Of a stretch of 21,245 nt of DNA, positions 8,998 through 16,697 are shown piece by piece. The translations under genes and the position numbers were made by a program. Source of the stretch: Proteiniphilum sp. (GTDB lineage Bacteria; Bacteroidota; Bacteroidia; Bacteroidales; Dysgonomonadaceae); assembly GCA_031255275.1 (NCBI GenBank), contig JAIRSV010000115.1, positions 1-21,245 of the forward strand. The letters are read 5' to 3'. The notes below the pieces were generated by a model, which was given only the letters and a program-made list of their open reading frames with translations, had not been told where the DNA came from and did no database searches. Position 1 is the first letter of the stretch. Every line of letters starts with the position of its first letter.

Positions 8998-9022
8998 AAT
9001 AAAGTAATGTAATATTGAAGCT

Positions 9023-10294
9023 ATGAAGATTTTGTTTATTACACCCGGATCGGGCGATTCGTTCTATTGCGGGAACTGTTTTCGGGATTCTCTCCAGGCG
9101 GCGGCGCTGCGAAGGGCGGGACACTGCGTCACGGTCATGCCGCTCTACCTGCCGCTGAAGTATGCGTCGTTCAGGGGTGACACGCCGCTGTTCTTTCCGG
9201 CCACCACCTGTTATGCTGCGCACAAGTTCTTTCGCAGCGGGGGGAAGATGCCGGGGTGGATCGAGCGGCTGACGGGGTCAGCGGCCATGCTCGGCTTTGC
9301 CTCGTCCATGTCGGGAACCACTTCGGCCGAGGGGATGGAGGAGATGACGCTCTCTATGATCACGGGCGAAGATGCGGTATTTCGTACCCATGCCGCCCGG
9401 CTGACTGACTGGATCGGGAGGGGCGAGAGGCCTGACGTCATACATCTTTCGAGCACGTTGCTGTCGGGGATAGCGAAGGAGATCAAGTTGCGTCTGGGTA
9501 TTCCGGTCGTCTGTTCCGTGCAGGACGAGGAGGTGTGGATCGACAGCCTGAGGGAACCTTACGCTGCTGAGGCCTGGAACGGGATAAGGGGGGGACTGAA
9601 GTACATCGACGGTTTTGTGACGGCGAGCTGCTTCTACCGGAACGTCCTGCTGAAGCGGATGCCTGAAATAGGGGAAATCTCTGTCGTCTATCCCGGAGTC
9701 AACATCGGGAGGTACTCTTCCGCGTCCTGTCCTGCGCGTCCTGTGATAGGTTTCTTTTACCGGATGAACCGTGAGAACGGCCTGGACATTCTGGCCGAAG
9801 CGTTCGCGGTGCTGAAGAGGCGGGACAGCATCAAGGGGCTGAGGCTGAGGATCGGCGGTGGATATTCGGGTGCGGCGGAGAGGCGGTTCGTGAAAGGGAT
9901 TGCGCGGAGGCTTGCGCCTTATGGCCGGGACGTCGTGATTGACGAGAGGTACTGTCTGGAGGAACATCCGGACTTTTATGCTTCCATTTCGGTCATCTCC
10001 GTGCCCATCCGTTTTGAGGAGTGTGTCGGCTTATACCTGTGTGAAGCGTTTGCTGCGGGTCGTCCGGCAGTGGTACCGTCCACCGGCTCTTTCCCCGAAA
10101 TTGTCGGCAATGCCGGAATCATCTGTGAGCCGAATGACAGTCATTCGCTGGCCGATGCGCTTGAGGGAGTGCTGTCTGACGCAGACAGGTATACGTTGTT
10201 GACGGAGAATGCGAAGCGTCAGGCGTCAACACGTTACAGTGACACAGCACTGGCAGAGAATCTGGCCGGAGTTTACGGAAAGTTTATACGTTGA
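9023..10294 (+). CDS. GT-B glycosyltransferase, GT4-like
   Basis: A 423-residue cytosolic glycosyltransferase of the GT-B fold. The N-terminal Rossmann half begins MKILFITPGSGDSFYCGN, with a glycine-rich loop as in GT4 enzymes. The linker VVYPGVNIGRY precedes the nucleotide-sugar half, which has the diagnostic ECVGLYLCEAFAAGRPAVV followed by PEIVGNAGII near residues 332-375 (the E-x7-E retaining motif and the usual conserved Gly). Such enzymes retain the anomeric configuration and use nucleotide-activated sugars; donor and acceptor cannot be read from sequence. The motif GNCFRDS with two nearby cysteines in the first loop is a little unusual. It follows the permease by 25 AT-rich bases and is the last gene of the run, facing a convergent neighbour across a repeat-filled spacer. 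Confidence 0.88.
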   Translation: MKILFITPGSGDSFYCGNCFRDSLQAAALRRAGHCVTVMPLYLPLKYASFRGDTPLFFPATTCYAAHKFFRSGGKMPGWIERLTGSAAMLGFASSMSGTTSAEGMEEMTLSMITGEDAVFRTHAARLTDWIGRGERPDVIHLSSTLLSGIAKEIKLRLGIPVVCSVQDEEVWIDSLREPYAAEAWNGIRGGLKYIDGFVTASCFYRNVLLKRMPEIGEISVVYPGVNIGRYSSASCPARPVIGFFYRMNRENGLDILAEAFAVLKRRDSIKGLRLRIGGGYSGAAERRFVKGIARRLAPYGRDVVIDERYCLEEHPDFYASISVISVPIRFEECVGLYLCEAFAAGRPAVVPSTGSFPEIVGNAGIICEPNDSHSLADALEGVLSDADRYTLLTENAKRQASTRYSDTALAENLAGVYGKFIR

Positions 10295-10307
10295 GAAGCA
10301 AAGAAGC

Positions 10308-10390
10308 GGAGAAGCGGAAAACAACCAGCTCGGGGAGCGCCCGAGTGGCAAGGGGCGGGAGCACCCGCCCCGACGAGCGAAAAAATCAAT
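10308..10390 (+). repeat. REP-like double-hairpin element, copy A
   Basis: This unit of about 83 bases has a purine-rich lead (ggagaagcgg) and a GC-rich core (10321-10390). The core folds as two hairpins: a 6-bp stem with a 5-base loop at 10329-10345, and a perfect 8-bp G/C stem with a 4-base loop at 10352-10371. Copy B, exactly 100 bases downstream, matches at 68 of 70 core positions. No gene is inside it. It could end or stabilise the transcript of the glycosyltransferase operon. Confidence 0.9.
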
Positions 10391-10407
10391 GAGATGATAT
10401 GATGATG

Positions 10408-10490
10408 TGGAGAAGTAGAGACAACCAGCTCGGGGAGCGCCGGAGCGGCAAGGGGCGGGAGCACCCGCCCCGACGAGCGAAAAAATCAAT
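10408..10490 (+). repeat. REP-like double-hairpin element, copy B
   Basis: This is a direct copy of the element at 10308-10390, differing in its core only at 10442 (G for C) and 10446 (C for T). The first change breaks one pair of the small hairpin, while the 8-bp stem at 10452-10471 is unchanged. Purine-rich and ATGATAT-type spacer DNA separates it from copy A. Confidence 0.9.
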
Positions 10491-10528
10491 ATGATAATGA
10501 AAAGTAATGTAATAATGCGCGATAGCCG

Positions 10529-10574
10529 CGGCGCTTCGCGCCGTAACACACCCCCAACCCCCTCTCAAGAGGGG
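10529..10574. repeat. two further perfect hairpins between repeat copies B and C
   Basis: At 10529-10543 a CGGCGC/GCGCCG stem of 6 bp closes a TTC loop. At 10559-10574 a 7-bp stem CCCCTCT/AGAGGGG closes two bases. The second lies in a tract reading ACACCCCCAACCCCCTCTCAA, a type of sequence often seen between genes in Bacteroidota. Neither is followed by a clear T-run, so intrinsic termination is possible but not shown. Confidence 0.75.
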
Positions 10575-10600
10575 AGCTTGCGCTGTCGCGCTCCGAAATC

Positions 10601-10668
10601 GTTCGTCGGGGCGGGTGCTCCCGCCCCTTGCAGCTCGGGCGCTCCCCGAGCTGGTTTTCTCCACTTCT
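10601..10668 (-). repeat. REP-like double-hairpin element, copy C, inverted
   Basis: The reverse complement of this stretch matches copies A and B at all but about three core positions, including both hairpin stems and the purine-rich lead (gaagtggagaa at 10659-10669 on the minus strand). The inverted orientation relative to A and B means the three copies can also pair with each other into a large cruciform or a long transcript stem. Confidence 0.88.
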
Positions 10669-10748
10669 TCCCTTCTTTACTTCCCAAAAAACTTCAGAAT
10701 GTGAATGGATAACGGACATGGCCTCTCCTCTCCGTTGACCGCCCCCGG

Positions 10749-13634
10749 TCACTGAAGTTTGATCATAAAATCGACCAGATTGTCGGTTTCCGAAAGATTC
10801 AGCTTCTTGCGCAGACGGTAACGGGCTGCTTCCACGCCCCGGACGGATATATTCAGCATATCGGCAATCTCTTTGGATGAATAATTCAGCCGAAGCAGCG
10901 CACACAGCTTCAGGTCGACGGGCGTGAGCGAGGGATAGCGCTCCTTGAGCTTGCGGAAAAAGTTTGCGTGAATCAGATCGAAATTTTCCTGAAAGAGACT
11001 CCATTCATCCTCTTCCGAGAGGTTCTTCCCGATCATGCTCAGCAGCTCGTTGCCCCCGATGCGGTTGATTTTCCCCGCAAGGATGAGCGTCTGGATACTT
11101 TCCCGTAAATTCTTCAGAAATTCGGAGTGATTGATCAGCATCATGGCGGCGCTGGCCAGTTCCTTCCCCTTGTGGATAAGTTCCGCCTCCAGCTTCTCGT
11201 TTTGCAGCGTGGCTATTTCCCTTTCCTGCCGCTCGATCTGCACGAGGCGCCTGTTTTCCTGTTCCGCAAAAAGCTTCTGTTTCTTGCGGACAACTCTCTG
11301 CAGATGTTCCCTTATCAGGCATCCGGCAAGGGTGATGGTGACGAGGACATAGAGCAGGTATGCCCACCAGGTTTTGTACCACGGGTTTCTGATGCGGAAC
11401 GGGTAGCTTGCGGCTGAGAGCGCCTGCCCGGGACTGTCCTTCACGCGAGCGTGCAGCGTATAGTCGCCCGCGGGGAGGTTGTGGTAGGAGGCCGACCGGC
11501 TTCCGTCCGTGCTCACCCAGCGGCTGTCGTATCCCTGCAGATAGCTTTCCACGTGGAATATTTTCCTGGAAAATTCGGGGTACAGGAACCGGAAGGTGAC
11601 GTTGTTGTTCCGGTAGGCAATCACCCCCTTCTTCGAAGGGTCGAGGCGGAATACCTGATCCTTGTTCCGGTTATGGAAGGTGATAAACCCTATCTGCAGG
11701 TCAGCCCCCGCCTCCGCCCGTTCTTCCGAGAACGAATACTTTCCGATGCCCCCGTTCAGGCAGAAATAAGAAATGCTGTCGCCCGTCACCAGCAGATTCG
11801 CCCTTCCCGCGTTGGGCGGACTGTTCAGGATACTGTAAGGGATGCGGTCTTTGACGGTGTACCTGTTCTCCCGGTATTCAATCAGCACATACTCCCTGTG
11901 GCGGACAAACCAGAAGAGGTTGTCACTCACGTGAACGATGCGATGCGTGTCGGCGAGGCCCGGCAAGTCGCCGTTCAGCGGATCCAGGGGTATGACCCTG
12001 CCGTCGATGTCGTCGTAGGTGAAGAACTGCTCACCGTCGGCAAAAACAATTCTCCCCCTCAGCTTCATCACCTTGATGGGGCGGGGTACGGACGGGTCGC
12101 CACCGCCGCCGAACGAGGGGAAATACTCCTTTTCCACCGCCTTTCGCAACTCCCCGTCAAGCCTCAGCCGGTAGACGCCCTTGTACATGTGACCCGCCCA
12201 GATGTTACCGGCATGATCCGTCTCAAGATTCTTTATCAGATCCGAAAAACCCTCCACCGCGTGGCTGAAGACCCATTTGCCGGAAGAATCCCGCGTATGG
12301 ACAAACAGGGATGTATAGGAAGATTCCAGCAGAACATCCCGACCGTTGACCGTCGCCCGCTTCATATCCATTCCGCCCGTGCGCGCCCCCTCGATGCGCA
12401 CCTCGCGAAGATCCCGCAAAAGTGAAGTCCCCAGGTTATGTCCAACGAATATCTGATCGTCGAAGCACTTGATAAACCACGACTGGTTGTCGAATTCGGG
12501 CACGCGAAAAAGGCTTCCGCCCGCACCGGGATAGCTGTAAACACCCTGATTGGTGGCCAGGTAGAGGCGGTCGTCGTGAAACAGAATATCTTCCACCGGA
12601 CCGATATGACTGTCGGCCGGCTCAAAAAAAGAGAGCAGAGAGTGCGTCCTGATGTTGGAGATGCCATTGTCCAGGGCTGCCCAGACAGTCCGGTCACGAT
12701 CCCTGAAGAGCGCCAGCACCGTATTGTTGTTAAGCCCGTTGCTCCGGTCGATATGCCACATCAGTTCCCCGTTTCCGTCGATCGCGAAGATGCCGCTGCT
12801 GATTGTCCCGAAGATGTATGAGCCGTCGGACGCAATGGCACGGTTGACGGTACTCTGCCGCAGTTCGCTCCAGGCAGAAATGTTCCACGGCGTCAAAGTA
12901 TGCTCGCTTCCGGAAAAACGGAATAATCCGTTTTTGGATGTGACCAGCAGCCACTCCCCTCCGCAAGGCAGCATGGCAATCACGTTATCGCCATTCCACC
13001 GCTCCCGCGTGAATACCGGATGGAAACTCTCGCCGTCGAAGAGGCAGAAGTCTCCGCCGATCAGTTGCGCAAACATCTCCTCTCCCGCGGGAAAGAAGTA
13101 CAGCACCGAGGGGTGAGGCTTCAATGTCCGCACACTCACCCCGTCGTAAACGAAGACGGCCGAGAAGGACTGAAAGTAGATCTTTTCCCTGAAAGCGAAA
13201 ATACTCCAGATCTCATCATTGTGAAACCGGTGATCCTCCACGCTGCGGCTCAGCGAGCGGTAGAGAAGCAGACCGGTGCCGTCGGACTCAAAGTAGCCGA
13301 ACTCTTCGAAAGAACCCGTGTAAATACGTTCGCTGCCGTCGCGGACGTCAATATAGATAGACTTGACGGAGTGATTGCCCGGCTGGCTGTGCAGTTCCCA
13401 GTTGACGCCGTCGTAGCTGAGCATCCCGTAATCGTTGCCGAAGTAGAGAACTCCGCCGCGTCCCTGAGCAACAGCCCAGTTCTGGTTTCCGGCGCCGTAA
13501 TGGTCGGTAGTGTAGTTATACACGGGAGGGATGAACGGGATGTCTTGCGCGACCGCAGACACGACCAAAGTCATAAATGTCACGGAGAGAATTGCCGTGC
13601 AAAACCGTTTTTTACAGGCGGAATGTGTCATCAT
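10749..13634 (-). CDS. membrane-tethered one-component regulator: beta-propeller, Y_Y_Y, TM, LuxR HTH
   Basis: A 961-residue sensor-regulator of the Bacteroidota triple-tyrosine family. After a signal peptide (cleavage around SAVAQ) comes a large periplasmic propeller (about 30-650) with repeated WAVAQ...GVLYFGN, TVWAALDNGIS and NIWAGHMYKGVY blades, like two-component-regulator propellers. A Y_Y_Y domain follows (about 665-745, ESYLQGYDSRW and LPAGDYTLHARVKD). One TM helix lies near 755-775, then a coiled coil (about 780-850), and a C-terminal LuxR/GerE-type HTH (LTPVDLKLCALLRLNYSSKEIADMLNISVRGVEAARYRLRK, shown in part: core SSKEIADMLNISVRGVEAA). No histidine kinase or receiver domain is present, so signal and DNA binding are probably joined in one protein across the membrane. 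The ligand is unknown. It lies 30 bases downstream of the unknown gene 13665-14390 on the same strand, with no obvious terminator between them. Confidence 0.9.
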   Translation of the reverse strand: MMTHSACKKRFCTAILSVTFMTLVVSAVAQDIPFIPPVYNYTTDHYGAGNQNWAVAQGRGGVLYFGNDYGMLSYDGVNWELHSQPGNHSVKSIYIDVRDGSERIYTGSFEEFGYFESDGTGLLLYRSLSRSVEDHRFHNDEIWSIFAFREKIYFQSFSAVFVYDGVSVRTLKPHPSVLYFFPAGEEMFAQLIGGDFCLFDGESFHPVFTRERWNGDNVIAMLPCGGEWLLVTSKNGLFRFSGSEHTLTPWNISAWSELRQSTVNRAIASDGSYIFGTISSGIFAIDGNGELMWHIDRSNGLNNNTVLALFRDRDRTVWAALDNGISNIRTHSLLSFFEPADSHIGPVEDILFHDDRLYLATNQGVYSYPGAGGSLFRVPEFDNQSWFIKCFDDQIFVGHNLGTSLLRDLREVRIEGARTGGMDMKRATVNGRDVLLESSYTSLFVHTRDSSGKWVFSHAVEGFSDLIKNLETDHAGNIWAGHMYKGVYRLRLDGELRKAVEKEYFPSFGGGGDPSVPRPIKVMKLRGRIVFADGEQFFTYDDIDGRVIPLDPLNGDLPGLADTHRIVHVSDNLFWFVRHREYVLIEYRENRYTVKDRIPYSILNSPPNAGRANLLVTGDSISYFCLNGGIGKYSFSEERAEAGADLQIGFITFHNRNKDQVFRLDPSKKGVIAYRNNNVTFRFLYPEFSRKIFHVESYLQGYDSRWVSTDGSRSASYHNLPAGDYTLHARVKDSPGQALSAASYPFRIRNPWYKTWWAYLLYVLVTITLAGCLIREHLQRVVRKKQKLFAEQENRRLVQIERQEREIATLQNEKLEAELIHKGKELASAAMMLINHSEFLKNLRESIQTLILAGKINRIGGNELLSMIGKNLSEEDEWSLFQENFDLIHANFFRKLKERYPSLTPVDLKLCALLRLNYSSKEIADMLNISVRGVEAARYRLRKKLNLSETDNLVDFMIKLQ

Positions 13635-13664
13635 AATCAGAATATCCGGCCAGGCAGGATGAAG

Positions 13665-14390
13665 CTATTTTTTCTCAAGCATATTTTCGATCTCCTTTTC
13701 GCTGAGTATTTTCACATTGGTAAAGAAGAAGTTTTTGTCAAGGAAATTGCCGTACCTGTTACATTCGGCGACGGCAGCGTTGAGGCTAGTTCTTACATCC
13801 CTGTCGAAGGGCGAAAGCATCAGCATGGTAAAGTAGTACCCCCTGATCTCGAATTTTTCGATAACCGTATCCGCTTTCCGCAACTGAAAGGAGAATTCAC
13901 GTTCAACCATCTCCCTCTGCGAACCGGAGAAGCGCTGCCCGTCGCCGGTGGAGAAAAACGCGAAGAAACGCAACCTCCTGTTCTGTCCCCCCAGTCCGGA
14001 CGAAATATACACCTGCAAATGCCCCGAAAGATCGGAACTCACCACGATACGGCTGCTGACCAGCGCCATGGACGACCAGTGATGCAACTCCGCCTCTGCC
14101 GGACAGTCATGATAAGTCTCAATAGCGCGATAAGCGCTCACGTCGGGGATAGTCGCCAGCAGGGCCAGGCTCTTCTTCTTGCGGTCAACGGATTCGTCGG
14201 GCGAAAACAGTATGGCAACCTCGTCACTGCACACAAAAGGCTCACTTACCTTCCGCACCCTGTCATAATACCTCAGATACTCCATTTGCACCTCGATCGG
14301 AACCAGGTCTTCGAGAATGTGAAAAGATTCGATACCCTGCTCATACACAGTCCGGCGCAGCTTCGCCAAAAGATCATCGTGGTCACTCAT
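13665..14390 (-). CDS. conserved-looking protein of unknown function
   Basis: A 241-residue soluble protein that I do not recognise. The start is taken at the ATG beginning MSDHDDLLAKL, because extending upstream reaches only a TTG at 14429 and crosses a promoter-like box. It has no signal peptide or TM helix. The sequence is mixed alpha/beta, rich in charged residues and aromatics, with segments such as VQMEYLRYYDRVRKV, SSMALVSSRIVVSSDLSGHLQVYISS and LRFFAFFSTGDGQRFSG. The end is charged and helical (KILSEKEIENMLEKK). Ordinary codon use and a length without low complexity support a real gene. It is divergent from dut and just upstream of the membrane regulator, so it may be co-transcribed with it, but nothing in the sequence fixes a role. 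Confidence 0.75.
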   Translation of the reverse strand: MSDHDDLLAKLRRTVYEQGIESFHILEDLVPIEVQMEYLRYYDRVRKVSEPFVCSDEVAILFSPDESVDRKKKSLALLATIPDVSAYRAIETYHDCPAEAELHHWSSMALVSSRIVVSSDLSGHLQVYISSGLGGQNRRLRFFAFFSTGDGQRFSGSQREMVEREFSFQLRKADTVIEKFEIRGYYFTMLMLSPFDRDVRTSLNAAVAECNRYGNFLDKNFFFTNVKILSEKEIENMLEKK

Positions 14391-14395
14391 ACATG

Positions 14396-14403
14396 CAAAG
14401 ATA
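14396..14403 (-). promoter_or_regulatory. TAnnTTTG promoter-like -7 box
   Basis: The minus strand reads TATCTTTG, matching the Bacteroidota -7 consensus. A TTTG about 23 bases further upstream could be the -33 element, slightly far. Transcription would begin at or very near the ATG at 14390, giving a leaderless or nearly leaderless mRNA and supporting the short start of the unknown gene. A single short motif can arise by chance. Confidence 0.4.
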
Positions 14404-14492
14404 TGAACTATTTCCTTAAATTTCTTCAAATAAGAACTTAATTCCTCGGAATTGTATAAATTCGCGTCATTAAAGTAGAACAGGCTTTCCCA

Positions 14493-14927
14493 ATGAAAAT
14501 TAAGATAGTTAACAAATCAAGGCATCCTTTACCGGAGTATGCAACAAGGTCTTCCGCGGGCATGGATTTGCGTGCGAATCTGGAAGAACCCGTAACACTG
14601 CGGCCGCTTGAACGGATGTCACTCCCCACCGGTATTTACATACAGCTGCCCGAAGGCAGCGAAGCCCAAATCCGTCCCCGCAGCGGACTGGCCGCCAAAC
14701 ACGGCATCGGAATCGTGAATGCCCCCGGTACTGTTGACGCCGATTATCGCGGCGAAATAAAGGTAATCCTCGTGAACCTGTCGAACGAAAGTTTCACCAT
14801 CCGCGACGGCGAACGCATCGCTCAGATGGTCGTCGCCGAACATGCCCGCGTGGAATGGGAACCGACCGATTCGCTCGACGAAACGGAAAGAGGTTCCGGA
14901 GGATTCGGCCACACCGGCAGACAGTAA
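14493..14927 (+). CDS. dut: dUTP diphosphatase
   Basis: This is the homotrimeric dUTPase that hydrolyses dUTP to dUMP and pyrophosphate, keeping uracil out of DNA and feeding dTMP synthesis in the cytosol. At 144 residues it has the usual length, with all five family motifs in order: AGMDLRA (22-28), RPRSGLA (61-67), GTVDADYRGEI (79-89, with the catalytic Asp), ERIAQMV (107-113) and the C-terminal phosphate-closing arm RGSGGFGHTG (133-142). The start at 14493 fits the family N-terminus. It is divergent from the unknown gene on the other strand. The TPR gene begins 16 bases after its stop, so it likely heads the dut-TPR-DUF4292-EnvC operon. Confidence 0.97.
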   Translation: MKIKIVNKSRHPLPEYATRSSAGMDLRANLEEPVTLRPLERMSLPTGIYIQLPEGSEAQIRPRSGLAAKHGIGIVNAPGTVDADYRGEIKVILVNLSNESFTIRDGERIAQMVVAEHARVEWEPTDSLDETERGSGGFGHTGRQ

Positions 14928-14943
14928 AAAAGCAAGCAAAGAC

Positions 14944-16695
14944 ATGTCGTATTCAATCACCGCAATAAGAAAACAGCTATTCGTCATTCTTCTGACAGTG
15001 CAGGCATCGGCGATATGGCCGGTGGAGATCTTTGCCCAACAGGAGAAACAGGAAGAAATTCAACTTGACGAAGAGACAAAACGAAAGTTCGACTATTACT
15101 TCTACGGAGCGCTGAATGCAAAAGCGCAGGAGAAGTATAACGAAGCGATCGACCTCTTTCAGCACTGCCTCGCGCTGGACTCCACCAACGCCAACGTACT
15201 CGTGGAACTGGGCGCGTTTTACAATGTCCTGCAGGAGGAAGGCAAAGCGCTGGAATTCTTCCGGCGAGCGGTACGGTACGATCCCGCCAATTACTATTAC
15301 AACATGATGCTGGCCGGCTTGAGCAAAGAGCTTGGCCTGAAGCAGGAAGTGATAGACATATACACATCCCTGTCGCAGTTATATCCTGAAAAACTCGACC
15401 TCCGGTTCGATCTGGCCAACGCTTTCGCCGACGCGGGAGAACTGCAAAAAGCCATTGACATGCTCGACGATCTGGAAAAAAATACCGGCATCAACGAAGC
15501 AATCATCCTGAACAAGTTCCGCCTCTATTCGATGATGGAAGAGAAGGAACGGGCTTTCGGCGAAATCAGACAGATCGTCGAAAAAAATCCCTCCGAACCG
15601 AGATACCTTATTCTGGTGGGAGACCTTTATCTCGAAGACGACAGGAAGGAGGAGGCGCTGCAATATTATGACCGGGCTAAAGCGATAGATCCCGATTATC
15701 CCGCGCTCATCCTTTCAATGGTAAATTATTACGGAAAGACAGACGATAAGGAAGCAGCGCAGGCCGAGTTGCGTAAAGCCGTTACAAACCCGTCGATGGA
15801 AGTGGAAGTGAAGCTGCAGTTGCTTACCCGTTACCTGGCCATCCTGCAGCAGAGCGGACAGGATATGAAGCAGGTCAACGCCCTTTTCGAAGAGCTTTTT
15901 GAGCAGCACCCCAACAATTCGCAGTTGAATATGATCTACGGAAGCGTGCTTCTTTTACAGGAAGACAAAGAAGGAGCAGCCAGACACTTCCGGATCTACA
16001 CCGAAGCAAATCCCGAAGACCCGGCGGGATATGAACAGCAGCTCCGCATAGCATTGCCCGAACAGGATCTGGAAAAAATAAAGGAGATAGCCACCGAAGC
16101 GCTGAAACATCTGCCGCAGGAAGCCCAGTTCTACTTCTACCTGGGCGCCGTGCATTTTCAGCAGGAGAATCACCGGGAGGCGCTGCGGATTTTTGAAGAG
16201 GGACTGGCTGCTGCCGTTATGCCGAATCCCCTGGTGGAATCCGATTTCCACGGACAGATAGGTGACCTGAATTACTTCCTCGGAAACAAGGAAAAAGCAT
16301 TCCGGAGCTACGAAGAAGCCCTGCGGATAAATCCGCAGAACCTTCCCGTTTTGAACAATTACAGCTATTATCTGTCACTGGAGAAAAGAGATCTCGACAA
16401 GGCGGAACAGATGAGCGGCGTCACGGTGAAGGCCGAGCCTGTCAATCCCACCTATCTGGACACTTACGGCTGGGTACTCTATGAGCAGGGATCCTATACG
16501 CTGGCAAAGAGCTACATAGAACGGGCCATTGAATACAGCAAAGAAGATCTCTCGGCGGAGGTGGCGGAACACTACGGAGACGTGCTGTTCAGAACCGGAG
16601 AGAAGGAAGAGGCTATGATACAGTGGAAGAAGGCCAAAGAGCTGGGAGGTGATTCCCCCGCATTGAATAAAAAAATTAAAACCGGCAAGTTATAG
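14944..16695 (+). CDS. exported tetratricopeptide-repeat protein
   Basis: A 583-residue TPR protein. The frame is open from 14842, but that start lies inside dut. The ATG at 14944, after the dut stop, gives a signal peptide (AIRKQLFVILLTVQASAIW, cleavage near IFAQ), so this start is chosen. The mature protein begins with an acidic QEEIQLDEE stretch and then carries TPR units through most of its length, clear in LFQHCLALDSTNANVLVELG, ALEFFRRAVRYDPANYYYN, ALQYYDRAKAIDPDYPALI and AFRSYEEALRINPQNLPVL. Such proteins scaffold envelope complexes. Its fixed neighbours (dut before, DUF4292 lipoprotein 2 bases after, EnvC-like protein next) are a familiar Bacteroidota arrangement, pointing to envelope biogenesis, but no partner is shown by sequence. 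Confidence 0.9.
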   Translation: MSYSITAIRKQLFVILLTVQASAIWPVEIFAQQEKQEEIQLDEETKRKFDYYFYGALNAKAQEKYNEAIDLFQHCLALDSTNANVLVELGAFYNVLQEEGKALEFFRRAVRYDPANYYYNMMLAGLSKELGLKQEVIDIYTSLSQLYPEKLDLRFDLANAFADAGELQKAIDMLDDLEKNTGINEAIILNKFRLYSMMEEKERAFGEIRQIVEKNPSEPRYLILVGDLYLEDDRKEEALQYYDRAKAIDPDYPALILSMVNYYGKTDDKEAAQAELRKAVTNPSMEVEVKLQLLTRYLAILQQSGQDMKQVNALFEELFEQHPNNSQLNMIYGSVLLLQEDKEGAARHFRIYTEANPEDPAGYEQQLRIALPEQDLEKIKEIATEALKHLPQEAQFYFYLGAVHFQQENHREALRIFEEGLAAAVMPNPLVESDFHGQIGDLNYFLGNKEKAFRSYEEALRINPQNLPVLNNYSYYLSLEKRDLDKAEQMSGVTVKAEPVNPTYLDTYGWVLYEQGSYTLAKSYIERAIEYSKEDLSAEVAEHYGDVLFRTGEKEEAMIQWKKAKELGGDSPALNKKIKTGKL

Positions 16696-16697
16696 TT

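Larger units (their letters stand above)
10295..10748. other. convergent intergenic spacer, gene-free
   Basis: This 454-base gap lies between two convergent genes (glycosyltransferase on plus, regulator on minus). It holds three REP-like copies, two other hairpins and AT-rich filler. Open frames inside it are made of repeat DNA and show no protein-like composition, so I annotate no gene. With so many stems it probably acts as a transcription barrier in both directions. Confidence 0.8.

Noticed and set aside
1987..8999. Shared TTAAACTGTAAA at the ends of the first and sixth genes
   Set aside because: The 12-base match covers a Lys-Leu-stop ending in both genes and has no further flank similarity, so coincidence is enough.
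10308..10490. CRISPR array
   Set aside because: There are only two direct copies, each about 80 bases long with internal hairpins, plus an inverted third. Neither repeat length, spacer regularity nor cas genes fit.
13020..14441. 473-codon plus-strand frame across the regulator and unknown gene
   Set aside because: It spans two minus-strand genes and their gap, and the minus-strand regulator has clear domains. This is a chance antisense frame.
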